From assembly GCA_028714635.1 (NCBI GenBank), contig JAQTLZ010000004.1:1-32353 (forward strand): a stretch of DNA of 32,353 bases, written 5' to 3'. This document shows positions 8,581 through 16,209 of the stretch, piece by piece; the stretch's first letter is position 1; the number at the start of each line of letters is the position of its first letter. Below the pieces are notes generated by a model. The model was not told the origin of the DNA. It did not search any database and saw nothing but the letters and a program-made list of their open reading frames with translations. The translations under genes and the position numbers were made by a program. The DNA is from Candidatus Paceibacterota bacterium. Its GTDB lineage: Bacteria; Patescibacteriota; Minisyncoccia; Phycocordibacterales; JAQTLZ01.

Positions 8581-8772
8581 AAAAAAGCCCCTCCGAATTC
8601 ATTAATTCTAATAAATTCGCAGGGGCGATTTCGTCGCGGTGCCACCCTGTTTTATATCTTTTTACTGCTATATCGGGCTTACCCGGAAGAATCTACTAGC
8701 CGTTAAGCGTTCTTTCTTCATCCTCGCCGGTGTCAGCCGGGTCGTTGGTATTCATATAGTACCACCTTTCCT
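8581..8772 (-). promoter_or_regulatory. T-box riboswitch leader of aspS
   Basis: The minus strand carries the near-invariant T-box AGGGTGGCACCGCG (8634-8648 region). Downstream it can form the standard antiterminator (AGGG with CCCT, inner GCGA with TCGC) or a competing intrinsic terminator (GCCCCT/AGGGGC arms at 8587-8592 and 8621-8626, then six T). The variable base in TGGC is C, which would read the G73 discriminator of tRNA-Asp. The 5' part has several stems; a GAC codon in AACGACC near 8738 could be the specifier, but I could not fold a convincing Stem I. It starts just after the trpS stop, so it acts on readthrough or on a local promoter (a weak TTGCGC-16-TACTAT is visible). Confidence 0.88.
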
Positions 8773-9717
8773 TTAGAGCGCAACTCCTATTTTTTCTCGA
8801 ACAATCTTCATTTTTGCTTCGGCTCGCTCGCGGGCTCGCTCGCCCCCCTCTTTCAGAATTTTGATGACCGCCTTTTTGTCTTTTGCCAGAGCTTCGCGCT
8901 TTTCTCGCATTGGCTTTATGAACGCAATCATATCTTCTATAAGTGCATCTTTGAGGTCTTTATACTTGCCCTTTTTCTCTTCGTAGAGTGCATCGAGTGA
9001 TGCTTTGTCTTTGATGAGTGAATGAATTGCATATACATTCGTTGGCACTCCCGCACTTGAATCCGTGACAATTCCCATGACCGTTTTTTTGATTTCTTCG
9101 TCAGAAGCGAAAAGTGAGATGGTGTTGTTGTAACTTTTCGACATCTTCTGTCCGTCAATTCCAGGAACCACCTTTACTGAATCTAGGATAAGCGGTTCTG
9201 GCATTTTGAATGTATCTCCGAAAATCCTGTTGAATTTTTCTGCTGTGTCTCGAGTGATTTCGATATGTTGTTTCTGATCGAGACCGGTCGGCACGACATT
9301 TGCGTCTTGGATTAATATGTCGGCGGCCATAAGAAGAGGATAATCAAAAAGACCGACATTTATTTCTTTATTCTTAGCCTCCGCATCCTTAAAAGCGTGT
9401 GCACGCATAAGGTACGGCATAGTCGTAAGGCAATTGAATATCCAGCCAAGTTCGGCTACTTGCGGGACATCAGATTGTTTGTAAAGCACTACTTTTTTTG
9501 GATCAAGTCCGATCGCAAGATAATCCAGTGCGACGCCAATAATATTCTCGCTCATCTCTTCCTTATTCTGAACTGTAGTGAGTGCGTGAAGATCAGCGAT
9601 GAAAATGTAGCTCTCGTGATTCTCTTGAAGGTCAACGAATTGCTTCATGGCGCCGAAGAAATTCCCGATATGAGGCCGGCCAGTTGGCTTTACTCCTGAA
9701 AGCAAGATTTTTTTCAT
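8773..9717 (-). CDS. trpS: Tryptophanyl-tRNA synthetase
   Basis: This class I synthetase charges tRNA-Trp. The 314-aa length fits the bacterial family. The HIGH-type motif is PTGRPHIGNFFGAM (residues 11-24), and the KMSKS loop is DGQKMSKSYNN near residue 190. MAADILIQDANVVPTGLDQKQH is the conserved Trp/ATP-site region around 130-150. It follows trpA by 41 nt in the same direction, and a TATTAT box lies 7 nt before its ATG, suggesting its own leaderless transcript. The Asp T-box and aspS follow. Confidence 0.96.
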   Translation of the reverse strand: MKKILLSGVKPTGRPHIGNFFGAMKQFVDLQENHESYIFIADLHALTTVQNKEEMSENIIGVALDYLAIGLDPKKVVLYKQSDVPQVAELGWIFNCLTTMPYLMRAHAFKDAEAKNKEINVGLFDYPLLMAADILIQDANVVPTGLDQKQHIEITRDTAEKFNRIFGDTFKMPEPLILDSVKVVPGIDGQKMSKSYNNTISLFASDEEIKKTVMGIVTDSSAGVPTNVYAIHSLIKDKASLDALYEEKKGKYKDLKDALIEDMIAFIKPMREKREALAKDKKAVIKILKEGGERARERAEAKMKIVREKIGVAL

Positions 9718-9724
9718 GGCCTTA

Positions 9725-9753
9725 ATAATACCAAAATAAGCCCATTCTGTATA
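9725..9753 (-). promoter_or_regulatory. Possible leaderless promoter of trpS
   Basis: An extended -10 (TGG-TATTAT; TATTAT at 9725-9730, minus strand) ends 7 nt before the trpS ATG. The -35 is poor (TATACA-like). If used, transcription starts at or next to the ATG. Confidence 0.4.
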
Positions 9754-9758
9754 ACTAG

Positions 9759-10550
9759 TTATTGATTCAACCTCACTACGAACTTTTCAATAGTCTTCAG
9801 TATATTTTGTGTTGGAGTTTTTTGTATAAGATCAATAACTGCACTGCCAATGACCGCAATATCTCCCTCGGGTTTTATTTCTTTTATGTCTTTGTGAGAG
9901 GAAATTCCAAATCCGACAGCTAACGGCAAATGAGAACTTTTTTTTACTCTTTTAAGATAGGAATGCAAGTCACTCGCAAATCTTTTTCCAGTTCCGGTAG
10001 TTCCCTGTCTCGATGTGCAGTAGAGAAAGCCAGTTGCTTGTCTAGAAATTTTCTCGAGCCTCTCTTTTTCTATCGCTGGAGAGAGAACATAAATCAAATG
10101 AATCCCTTTTCTTGTTGCTTGTTTCTTTAATTCCTCTCCCTCTTTGGAGTCATGGGGAAGATCAGGGACAATTACTCCAGAAATTTTATGTTTCTTGCAC
10201 TCATCGCAGAATTTTTCGATACCCATATGAATAACAATATTCGCATATGTCATAAGCACCACAGGAGTTTTTAAAGTTTTGTCTACGAATGCAGCCAACG
10301 CAAAACTATCTTTTACTTTGGTTCCATTATCGAGGGATTTCTGACAAGCTTCAACAATAAGTGGTCCGTCTGCCATTGGGTCAGAAAAAGGGACTTGGAT
10401 TTCGATAATATCTGCCCCACCGGCCACGAGCGACTGCGCAATTTTTTTTGAGAGAGCAAGGGTCGGATATCCAGTTACAAGATGGGCCATAATCCCCGTT
10501 TTTTTCCCTGCACCGAATTTTTCTATTGTGCGGTCAAGATTATTTTTCAT
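9759..10550 (-). CDS. trpA: Tryptophan synthase alpha subunit
   Basis: TrpA cleaves indole-3-glycerol phosphate to indole and glyceraldehyde-3-phosphate in the alpha2-beta2 complex. The 263-aa TIM barrel keeps the catalytic Glu in IIEIQVPFSDPMADGP (near residue 50) and Asp near 60. It also has VIVPDLPHD near 130 and the loop segment CTSRQGTTGTG near 180, and the phosphate-binding region is VGFGIS…VIGSAVI. It overlaps the end of trpB by 11 nt, implying translational coupling. No other trp biosynthetic genes (trpEGDCF) are in the window, so the source of indole-glycerol phosphate is not shown here. Confidence 0.96.
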   Translation of the reverse strand: MKNNLDRTIEKFGAGKKTGIMAHLVTGYPTLALSKKIAQSLVAGGADIIEIQVPFSDPMADGPLIVEACQKSLDNGTKVKDSFALAAFVDKTLKTPVVLMTYANIVIHMGIEKFCDECKKHKISGVIVPDLPHDSKEGEELKKQATRKGIHLIYVLSPAIEKERLEKISRQATGFLYCTSRQGTTGTGKRFASDLHSYLKRVKKSSHLPLAVGFGISSHKDIKEIKPEGDIAVIGSAVIDLIQKTPTQNILKTIEKFVVRLNQ

Positions 10551-11766
10551 ATCTTTGAATTTCCTCTGCGAGAAACTTTTTAAATTCCTTATGATTGAGA
10601 TATCTTGTGAGATTGAAGAGGTCTTTATCCCCTCTTCCTGATACGTTTACCACTACCACTTCTTTTTTCGAGAGTTTCGGCAGTATTTTATACGCATATG
10701 CAAGCGCGTGGGAAGATTCAAGCGCAGGAATAACCCCCTCATATTTTGCCGTAAGAAGGCATGCTTCCACAGCTTTTTTATCAGTTGCAGATTGAAGTTC
10801 AACTCTTTTTTCTCGAAAAAGTGTCGCGAGTTCCGGTCCCATGCCCGGGTAATCTAATCCCGCCGCTACGCTATGCGTTGGGGCGATATGTCCTTCGCTT
10901 GTCTGAAGAAAAAGTGATTTATACCCTTGAAAGATCCCGAGGCTGCCATTTTCTTTTCGCATAGCATTTTCCCCGACTCTTTTTCCGATTCCTCCCGCTT
11001 CAACTCCGATAAGTCGCACCCCTTTTTCTTTCACAAAATCGTAAAATGCGCCGATCGCGTTGCTCCCGCCTCCTACGCAGGCGACAACTACATCAGGAAG
11101 CTTTTTTTCTGCTTTTCTTGTTTGCTCACGAATTTCTTCTCCGATAATCGACTGGAAAGTCCTGTTCATTTCTGGATATGGATGGGGGCCGAGTACTGAA
11201 CCAATCACATAATAACTTTCATCCGAATGTGCCATCCAATATTTGAGGGCTTCGTTTACAGCATCTTTGAGGGTCTTGCTTCCCGAAGAAACACTTATAA
11301 CCTCTGCTCCAAGTTGTTCCATCCAGAAAACGTTCGGTCTTTGCCGGGCGATATCAACTTCTCCCATAAATATTTTGCACTTAAAACCGAATTTTGCGGC
11401 AACGGTTGCAGTTGCGACTCCGTGCTGGCCTGCCCCGGTCTCTGCAATCAGCTCTTTTTTCCCTAGTCTTTTTGCAATGAGTGCTTGGCCCAAGCAGTGA
11501 GTGATTTTGTGAGCGCCTGTATGGTTTGCACCTTCATTTTTGAGATATAACTTCCCGCCGCCAAAATGTTTGGTGAGATTTTCAGCATAAATAAGCGGAG
11601 TTGGCCGTCCGCTGTAAGAGTGGAGAAGTTCTCGAAATTTTTTCTGAAATTGAGTATCTTTCAGAGCTTTCTCAAATTCGATTTCTATTTCTTTGAGTGC
11701 GTGAACAAGCATCTCTGGAACATATGCTCCGCCGTATGTATTTTTTTGTTTTTCTTTTCTTTTCAT
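10540..11766 (-). CDS. trpB: Tryptophan synthase beta subunit
   Basis: TrpB condenses indole with serine using PLP. The 408-aa length is that of the TrpB1 class. The PLP lysine is in NHTGAHKITHCLGQA near residue 90; most homologues have an Asn pair after HKI, here Thr-His. AETGAGQHGVAT near 115 and the PLP phosphate loop VGGGSNAIG near 235 are intact, and the C-terminal serine of VNVSGRGDKD is present. It is the first large gene after the Trp T-box. No SD is seen before the ATG. Confidence 0.97.
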   Translation of the reverse strand: MKRKEKQKNTYGGAYVPEMLVHALKEIEIEFEKALKDTQFQKKFRELLHSYSGRPTPLIYAENLTKHFGGGKLYLKNEGANHTGAHKITHCLGQALIAKRLGKKELIAETGAGQHGVATATVAAKFGFKCKIFMGEVDIARQRPNVFWMEQLGAEVISVSSGSKTLKDAVNEALKYWMAHSDESYYVIGSVLGPHPYPEMNRTFQSIIGEEIREQTRKAEKKLPDVVVACVGGGSNAIGAFYDFVKEKGVRLIGVEAGGIGKRVGENAMRKENGSLGIFQGYKSLFLQTSEGHIAPTHSVAAGLDYPGMGPELATLFREKRVELQSATDKKAVEACLLTAKYEGVIPALESSHALAYAYKILPKLSKKEVVVVNVSGRGDKDLFNLTRYLNHKEFKKFLAEEIQRYEK

Positions 11767-11810
11767 TGAATTTTAACTAATAGTAACTGAAAACATTTGA
11801 TTTTAATAGA

Positions 11811-11842
11811 AGGCCTCGTCGTGATTGCACGAGGCCTTTTTG
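11811..11842. terminator. Strong GC hairpin between the small ORF and trpB
   Basis: AGGCCTCGT and ACGAGGCCT (11811-11819, 11829-11837) form a perfect 9-bp stem. On the plus strand it is followed by five T, but no plus-strand gene precedes it. On the minus strand the tail is only TTCTATT, so termination between the small ORF and trpB would be partial. It could reduce trpBA expression relative to the small ORF or mark a separate trpB promoter. Confidence 0.5.
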
Positions 11843-11859
11843 TAACAGAGAGCGCTCTT

Positions 11860-12057
11860 TTATTGCACCCAAGTTCGCGGGTCTTTCTCGCCGGTTTTGG
11901 GGCGGAGACCAAAACTCACCAAGCGTCCCCGCATTGTATCCACGAGTCCGTTGGCCACGCCCTCGTTTTGAGCGAGTTTCGCCTCTTCCTCGGGAGTGAG
12001 GCGCTCCTTGAGGAGAAGCTCAAGGAGCTCTGTCCGGTCAGTTCTTGTTTCCATCAT
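11860..12057 (-). CDS. Small acidic/basic protein of unknown function behind the Trp T-box
   Basis: This 65-aa ORF starts at tandem ATG codons (12057 and 12054) preceded by AAAGGA at good spacing, so translation is likely. I prefer this start over the 106-codon frame, whose first codons lie next to the T-box terminator without an SD. The peptide is helical in appearance (LLELLLKERLTPEEEAKLAQ) and ends in TWVQ with a single Trp. It is not a codon-biased leader peptide and matches no family I recognise. It is the first gene transcribed when the T-box antiterminates. Confidence 0.55.
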   Translation of the reverse strand: MMETRTDRTELLELLLKERLTPEEEAKLAQNEGVANGLVDTMRGRLVSFGLRPKTGEKDPRTWVQ

Positions 12058-12181
12058 CTTTTCCTTTCTGCTCGCCCTCAGGCGAAGCTCGGTAATTTCT
12101 GGATCGCTTGCCACATTGGAAGCGAACCCCGTTGACTTGGTGAAATCTCTCTTTTTAAATGAACCATTTTTACAACGCAAA

Positions 12182-12485
12182 AATCCCCGTCTCTTTGCAC
12201 AGCGAAAAATTGTGCAGAGGGACGGGGATTTTTAATCCACGTGTTGCCACCCTTGTTTTGGTACGAAAAAACCGCTAGCGCGGATTTTTGTTCCACTCAT
12301 CGACTCATACGCCTTTCGGCAGACATCGATTATCCTTGTAACGGAGGAGACCGGATTTCCACTTGCGCAGAAATCATCTTTCCAGCACTTATTTTTGAGA
12401 AAAATAAGTGCTGGATGCATAGGCCCAATCCCTTAAGCCTAAGCCAAGGGACCTATACGTAGATATTGCAGTTGTAAAGAATCTA
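12182..12485 (-). promoter_or_regulatory. Trp T-box riboswitch leader of the trpBA unit
   Basis: The minus strand has the T-box AGGGTGGCAACACG (12240-12253). The antiterminator pairs AGGG with CCCT and ACG with CGT around a small GGAT/ATCC hairpin. The competing terminator has long arms (ATCCCCGTC 12183-12191, GACGGGGAT 12221-12229) and a T-run. A compact Stem I pairs GTATAGG (12452-12458) with CCTATGC (12417-12423) and CCCTT with AAGGG. Its 3' internal loop ATTGGG exposes a TGG Trp codon (12425-12427). The T-box base C fits the G73 discriminator of tRNA-Trp. A perfect 15-bp hairpin (12383-12415) sits between Stem I and the T-box. Confidence 0.9.
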
Positions 12486-12490
12486 TATTG

Positions 12491-12518
12491 ATAATACTGC
12501 GAGTAAAAACAATGTCAA
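12491..12518 (-). promoter_or_regulatory. Promoter of the Trp T-box leader
   Basis: TTGACA (12513-12518) and TATTAT (12491-12496) are spaced 16 bp on the minus strand. The start site would be near 12484, at the beginning of the T-box leader. The promoter lies just 5 nt beyond the stop of the histidine-kinase gene. Confidence 0.75.
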
Positions 12519-12523
12519 GCTTC

Positions 12524-13933
12524 TTATTTTCCCTGCAGTTCTACCAAGAAAGTAGAACCCTTCCCCTCCCCTTCTGATTCCGCCCAGACACGCCCGTGGT
12601 GAGCATCTACCATCTTTTTTGCTACATACAGTCCGAGACCAGTTCCGTGGATATTCGTTGCTTGCGCGTCTTTTGCCCGGCTGAATTTTTCGAAGAGTTT
12701 CGGCATTGTTTCTTTAGCGATACCCACACCCGTATCGGAAACAGCAAATGTGATTTTCTTCGTCGCATCATCTTTTTTGAGACTGACAGTCATCGAACCC
12801 TTGGGCGTATATTTTACAGAGTTGTCGATAAAATTGACCAAAATCTGTTTCAGTTTTTGTTTGTCGCCGTTCATCATATAAGTCTTCCCCTCTTCCGGTT
12901 TGAATGCGAACGCAAGTCCGGCCTTTTCTATATTTGGTTTCTGTTCACTGATCACCTCTTCGGTAAGGACCTTAAAATCAAAGTCAGCCATGTCGTACTT
13001 CATATTTCCTTGCTCGATTCGCGATACATCCAAAAAGTCGGCGACCATAGAAGTCAGAGTTTGAGTTGAATGATAAATAATATCTACCGCTCCTTTCAAT
13101 TCGGGCGAGACTGTCCCGAATTCTCCTTCAAGAATAAGGGAAGCATAGCCTTTGATTGCCGTCATCGGACTTCGAAGTTGATGCGATGCAAGTCCAAGGA
13201 ATTCTGATTTGAGTTGGTCGAGCTCTTTCAGCTTGTCGTTGGCAACCGCAAGATCCTCATTGGTAACCTGCAATTCTTGATACAAATATGCTTTATCGAG
13301 GGCGATAGAAATCACGTTTATAAAACTCCCTATAGAATCTTTCTCATACTGGATGAGTTCGTCATAATTTCGGTTAAGTCCGAACATGAGGACGCCGAGA
13401 TTTTTCCCATCAGTGAAAAGCGGATACATAAGGATGCTTTTCAGATGAGTGTTTTCTTGGAACTCTTTCAGCGTTTTCTCGGACACATTTTTCCCCCAAA
13501 GTTCGGTTATGTTTTCAATATGCACCATCTGCTTGTCTCGCAGGACTTTTCCGAGGATTGGATGCGTAGAGGCGGAAGGAAAATGAAAAGAATCGATATG
13601 GACTTGCAATTTCGCCCGAGTCGCATTCCATCTTTCTGAACGGGCAAATTCCGACGGCACCAGCTCGTCCCGGTTGCCATTGTAAGAAAAAAAGGCTACG
13701 AGCTCGTATTCAAAAGCTTTGAGGATCTGCTCTGCCAGTTTTCCCGCAAGAATATTCGGCTCCAGATTCTGGATGCTCGTTTGATAGAGTTCTCGAAGGA
13801 GAGAAAGCGTCTTGTTTTTTATCGCAAGCTCATGGTTTTGCTTGTAGAGGCTTTCCGCCGCTTTTTTGAGTTCATCCTCGTGAGGAGTTGAAGGGCTCTT
13901 TAAAGCCTGGCTTTTTGTTTTTCGAAGAAACAT
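12524..13933 (-). CDS. GAF-domain sensor histidine kinase
   Basis: This 469-aa cytoplasmic kinase has an N-terminal coiled-coil (residues 18-50), a GAF-like sensory domain (about 65-215), and a second short coiled-coil. The HisKA domain has H-box ASHQLRSPMTAIKGY near 250. The HATPase domain has N-box NFIDNSVKYTPKG near 372, G1 DTGVGIAKE near 405 and G2 GTGLGLYVAKKM near 433. There is no membrane segment, but a 7-TM protein gene lies two genes upstream in the same operon. No response regulator is in the window. The ATG is 6 nt after the stop of the 91-aa gene, so the operon is tightly packed. Confidence 0.93.
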   Translation of the reverse strand: MFLRKTKSQALKSPSTPHEDELKKAAESLYKQNHELAIKNKTLSLLRELYQTSIQNLEPNILAGKLAEQILKAFEYELVAFFSYNGNRDELVPSEFARSERWNATRAKLQVHIDSFHFPSASTHPILGKVLRDKQMVHIENITELWGKNVSEKTLKEFQENTHLKSILMYPLFTDGKNLGVLMFGLNRNYDELIQYEKDSIGSFINVISIALDKAYLYQELQVTNEDLAVANDKLKELDQLKSEFLGLASHQLRSPMTAIKGYASLILEGEFGTVSPELKGAVDIIYHSTQTLTSMVADFLDVSRIEQGNMKYDMADFDFKVLTEEVISEQKPNIEKAGLAFAFKPEEGKTYMMNGDKQKLKQILVNFIDNSVKYTPKGSMTVSLKKDDATKKITFAVSDTGVGIAKETMPKLFEKFSRAKDAQATNIHGTGLGLYVAKKMVDAHHGRVWAESEGEGKGSTFLVELQGK

Positions 13934-13939
13934 TTTTCA

Positions 13940-14215
13940 TTATCTAAGACTAGAGGGAATCTCTTCAGGTTTAAGTTCCGCAATCATGCTAGCCACCGCC
14001 TCTCGGCACACCTCATGAGACGCCTTTCCGAACAAACGTTCATACTGGCTGACAAGTCGGTTCACTACTTCCTTTTGATCTCCGTTGTTGAAAGCGATGT
14101 GATGATCACTCACTTGAAGTCCCTGAACCTTGCCCGCCTCGCTCCAAGCAAGAGGGCCGATAACAAGCTCCTGCTCTTTGATGATCTTTGTGGCAATTTG
14201 ATCGAGGGTGGTCAT
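13940..14215 (-). CDS. Unknown 91-aa soluble protein in the histidine-kinase operon
   Basis: This small mixed alpha/beta-looking protein (start MTTLDQIATKIIKEQE) has no motif I recognise. It has one Cys and no membrane segment. It lies 15 nt after the 7-TM gene and 6 nt before the kinase gene, so it is probably part of the same signalling unit, perhaps an adaptor or regulator (inference). Its compositional similarity to neighbours and tight spacing support a real gene. Confidence 0.75.
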   Translation of the reverse strand: MTTLDQIATKIIKEQELVIGPLAWSEAGKVQGLQVSDHHIAFNNGDQKEVVNRLVSQYERLFGKASHEVCREAVASMIAELKPEEIPSSLR

Positions 14216-14230
14216 AAAAGTTTGTAGATT

Positions 14231-15052
14231 TTATTTCTCTGTCTTGTTGAGTAAGTGCGGGTCAAAAAGACTTAAGCCGACACTTAATACAAACATTGCA
14301 GTTGTAAAAAGAAGATCGTTCCAATTGGCAACATCGAATGTCTCTTGAGTGGTAGTATAAGAAAAGCTGAAGTCAGCCAAGTAATTCAAAACAAAACCAA
14401 GCATTATTACTATGATGGGAAATTTAAAGAACCCACCGAGATAATTAAAGGAAAGACTATAAACAAGCGCCGTGATGGATAGGATTACTATATCACCTAT
14501 AGGATAGGCTAGATCAAAAAATAATTTAAGACTTCCCCCAGACAGATCGATGACGCCGCCTCTTCCAATAACAAACAACAGATAATAAGACAAGAAAATA
14601 GTAACAAGTGGGATGATGAGTAAAAAAACTTTTCCACTCATCTTTTTTAACTGGTATTTAAGTCCAATTGCGGGTGAAAGATATAATATTCCAATAGTCC
14701 ACAAAGGCCAACTCACAATGTATGCGACATCAGCTAGGGATGGATAGGGTACGGCAATATCTAGAAAAAGATTATAATAAGCAAAGATAAGTGTTCCGAT
14801 TGCCCACGTCAAGAGACCTGTCGAGAGAAAGATCACAGACTTGCCGGTTGAACTTCTAAAACCACCCCACCTTTTTGCCTTTATCAACCCTACGATGCCT
14901 CCGATAACAGTAAGTACACCAATCGCTCCACCGAAAAGATAATTTTCTGTGGTGTCTATTATGCCCCGGTTGAATATAGTCAACCACCAGAGCAACATTA
15001 CAATGTACAGGCCTATTATTAGAAATCCTGATTTGCTTATTCTTTTATCCAT
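14231..15052 (-). CDS. Seven-transmembrane putative sensor protein
   Basis: This 273-aa protein has about seven to eight hydrophobic segments. Recognisable elements are PYPSLADVAYI near residue 100 and FDLAYPIGDIVIL near 185; similar sequences occur in membrane input domains of some bacterial kinases and diguanylate cyclases (family recollection, not verified). No catalytic domain is attached. It leads an operon with a 91-aa protein and a soluble GAF histidine kinase, so it may be the membrane part of a split receptor. The promoter is close to the start codon and no SD is visible. Confidence 0.8.
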   Translation of the reverse strand: MDKRISKSGFLIIGLYIVMLLWWLTIFNRGIIDTTENYLFGGAIGVLTVIGGIVGLIKAKRWGGFRSSTGKSVIFLSTGLLTWAIGTLIFAYYNLFLDIAVPYPSLADVAYIVSWPLWTIGILYLSPAIGLKYQLKKMSGKVFLLIIPLVTIFLSYYLLFVIGRGGVIDLSGGSLKLFFDLAYPIGDIVILSITALVYSLSFNYLGGFFKFPIIVIMLGFVLNYLADFSFSYTTTQETFDVANWNDLLFTTAMFVLSVGLSLFDPHLLNKTEK

Positions 15053-15063
15053 AGTATCTATAA

Positions 15064-15092
15064 ATTATACTACCCTCTTGTTTTTGTATCAA
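15064..15092 (-). promoter_or_regulatory. Promoter of the 7-TM / histidine-kinase operon
   Basis: TTGATA (15087-15092) and TATAAT (15064-15069) at exactly 17 bp on the minus strand. The -10 ends 11 nt before the ATG at 15052, giving a 5' UTR of only about 4-5 nt. Confidence 0.7.
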
Positions 15093-15106
15093 ACTCTCTT
15101 ATGCAC

Positions 15107-15640
15107 CTATACACTCCCCTTCCTATCATTGTAAATATTTTTTAGATACTTTGAAACGGAGCCTGTCTCAAGGGCTTTTTTGCGATGACGCTTTTGTAGC
15201 TGCGAAAATGAAGAAATAATTCCAAAGCATGTTTCTTCACCACATACACATTTCACAAAATTCTCATCTGCTCCCTTTATCCACCCATGTTCTGACATCC
15301 AGTATGCATACGTTATTTCTTCACCTTTTTTGATGTTCTTTGTTGCTACAAAATCGGGAAAACCGTCAGATCGAGTTTTAATATGCGTATTTGGATTACA
15401 CGAATGATTCCAATATTTACCTGTCAATTTGAGAGGTAAATAATGTTTATTGTGATCAATCTGTATTGATATGTGTGGAGTTTGATGATCGACTATTTTA
15501 CCGAAACCGCTTATAACAATCTCACCTTTTTTCAAATCTCTTTTTGCAAAATATGTATAACCATAACCCTTCGGGGATTTTGCCGTATAAACGTTTTGAT
15601 TATTGAATTCGATAATTTTATCTAGTTTATTTTTTTTCAT
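15107..15640 (-). CDS. SET-domain protein (lysine methyltransferase-like)
   Basis: This 177-aa protein has a full small SET fold. GYGYTYFAKRDLKKGEIV (residues 25-42) is the N-terminal SAM-site strand region, YWNHSCNPNT near 80 is the NHSCxPN motif, and GEEITYAYW near 108 carries the catalytic-site Tyr. A post-SET-like cysteine cluster CVCGEETC is near 133. SET proteins methylate lysines using SAM and are much more typical of eukaryotes and a few bacteria. The target here is unknown; ribosomal or DNA-binding proteins are possible. Its start overlaps the upstream membrane-protein gene by 14 nt, so it is cotranscribed. Confidence 0.85.
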   Translation of the reverse strand: MKKNKLDKIIEFNNQNVYTAKSPKGYGYTYFAKRDLKKGEIVISGFGKIVDHQTPHISIQIDHNKHYLPLKLTGKYWNHSCNPNTHIKTRSDGFPDFVATKNIKKGEEITYAYWMSEHGWIKGADENFVKCVCGEETCFGIISSFSQLQKRHRKKALETGSVSKYLKNIYNDRKGSV

Positions 15641-16199
15641 GAAGGAATGTAAGAAAAAATACTAGACCCGTATTAAAAACCATATAAGCCGGATAAGATA
15701 CAATTGAAATACTGAAACTCTGAAGTGCAAACAGGTTTATAATACTTGCCACAAAACTTATACTCCACGCAAATCTGTCTTCACTTTTTGGATTTTTATA
15801 AGTTTTTAATACTGTAGGAATGAGACCAAGAAAATCTATCACAATTCCCATAAGAAGTGCAATGAGGGGAGATCCGGTGGTCATCCAAAGAATGACACTT
15901 ATAATAACTCCCCCTATGCATATTTTGTCCAAGGTGGTCCATCCTCCAACACCATATTTAATCGACAGGAATGCAATAAATGCTTGAACAAAAAAATAAG
16001 ATATGGGTACCCAGATAGTGCTTGTTGCGCCGGAGGTATAATAGCTTGCAAGAAGAGTAAATCCGACAAACGTCCAGATGAACCATGTTGCTCTCTGTGG
16101 TTTGCTTTCTCCGCGCAGTATTGATCTGGTATAGGGGATAAAAGCACAAAAAGACAAAACGCCAGCCAATATTCCCAAAATCGGATGAATGTCTAGCAT
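15627..16199 (-). CDS. Multi-pass membrane protein, paralogue of the first gene
   Basis: This 190-aa hydrophobic protein has about six to seven membrane segments arranged as two similar halves: FCAFIPYTRSILRGESKPQR…W in the first half, LIPTVLKTYKNPKSED…AWS in the second. The internal Pro plus repeated layout is reminiscent of PQ-loop/SemiSWEET carriers; substrate unknown. It is related to the partial protein at 1-405. It lies 10 nt downstream of the arginine decarboxylase and overlaps the SET gene, so a link to polyamine or agmatine traffic is possible but unproven. Confidence 0.75.
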   Translation of the reverse strand: MLDIHPILGILAGVLSFCAFIPYTRSILRGESKPQRATWFIWTFVGFTLLASYYTSGATSTIWVPISYFFVQAFIAFLSIKYGVGGWTTLDKICIGGVIISVILWMTTGSPLIALLMGIVIDFLGLIPTVLKTYKNPKSEDRFAWSISFVASIINLFALQSFSISIVSYPAYMVFNTGLVFFLTFLHEKK

Positions 16200-16209
16200 A
16201 GATCAGCTT

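Noticed and set aside
8562-8645. In-frame N-terminal extension of aspS starting from GTG
   Set aside because: It would translate the T-box core and terminator hairpin; the conserved AspRS N-terminus begins at the ATG at 8561.
8694-8750. 18-codon ORF (begins MNTNDPAD) rich in Asp/Glu before aspS, possible leader peptide
   Set aside because: It has an SD-like AAAGGAAAGGTGG and three Asp codons, but it overlaps the T-box leader, has no run of Asp codons and no antiterminator geometry of its own; the T-box already explains control.
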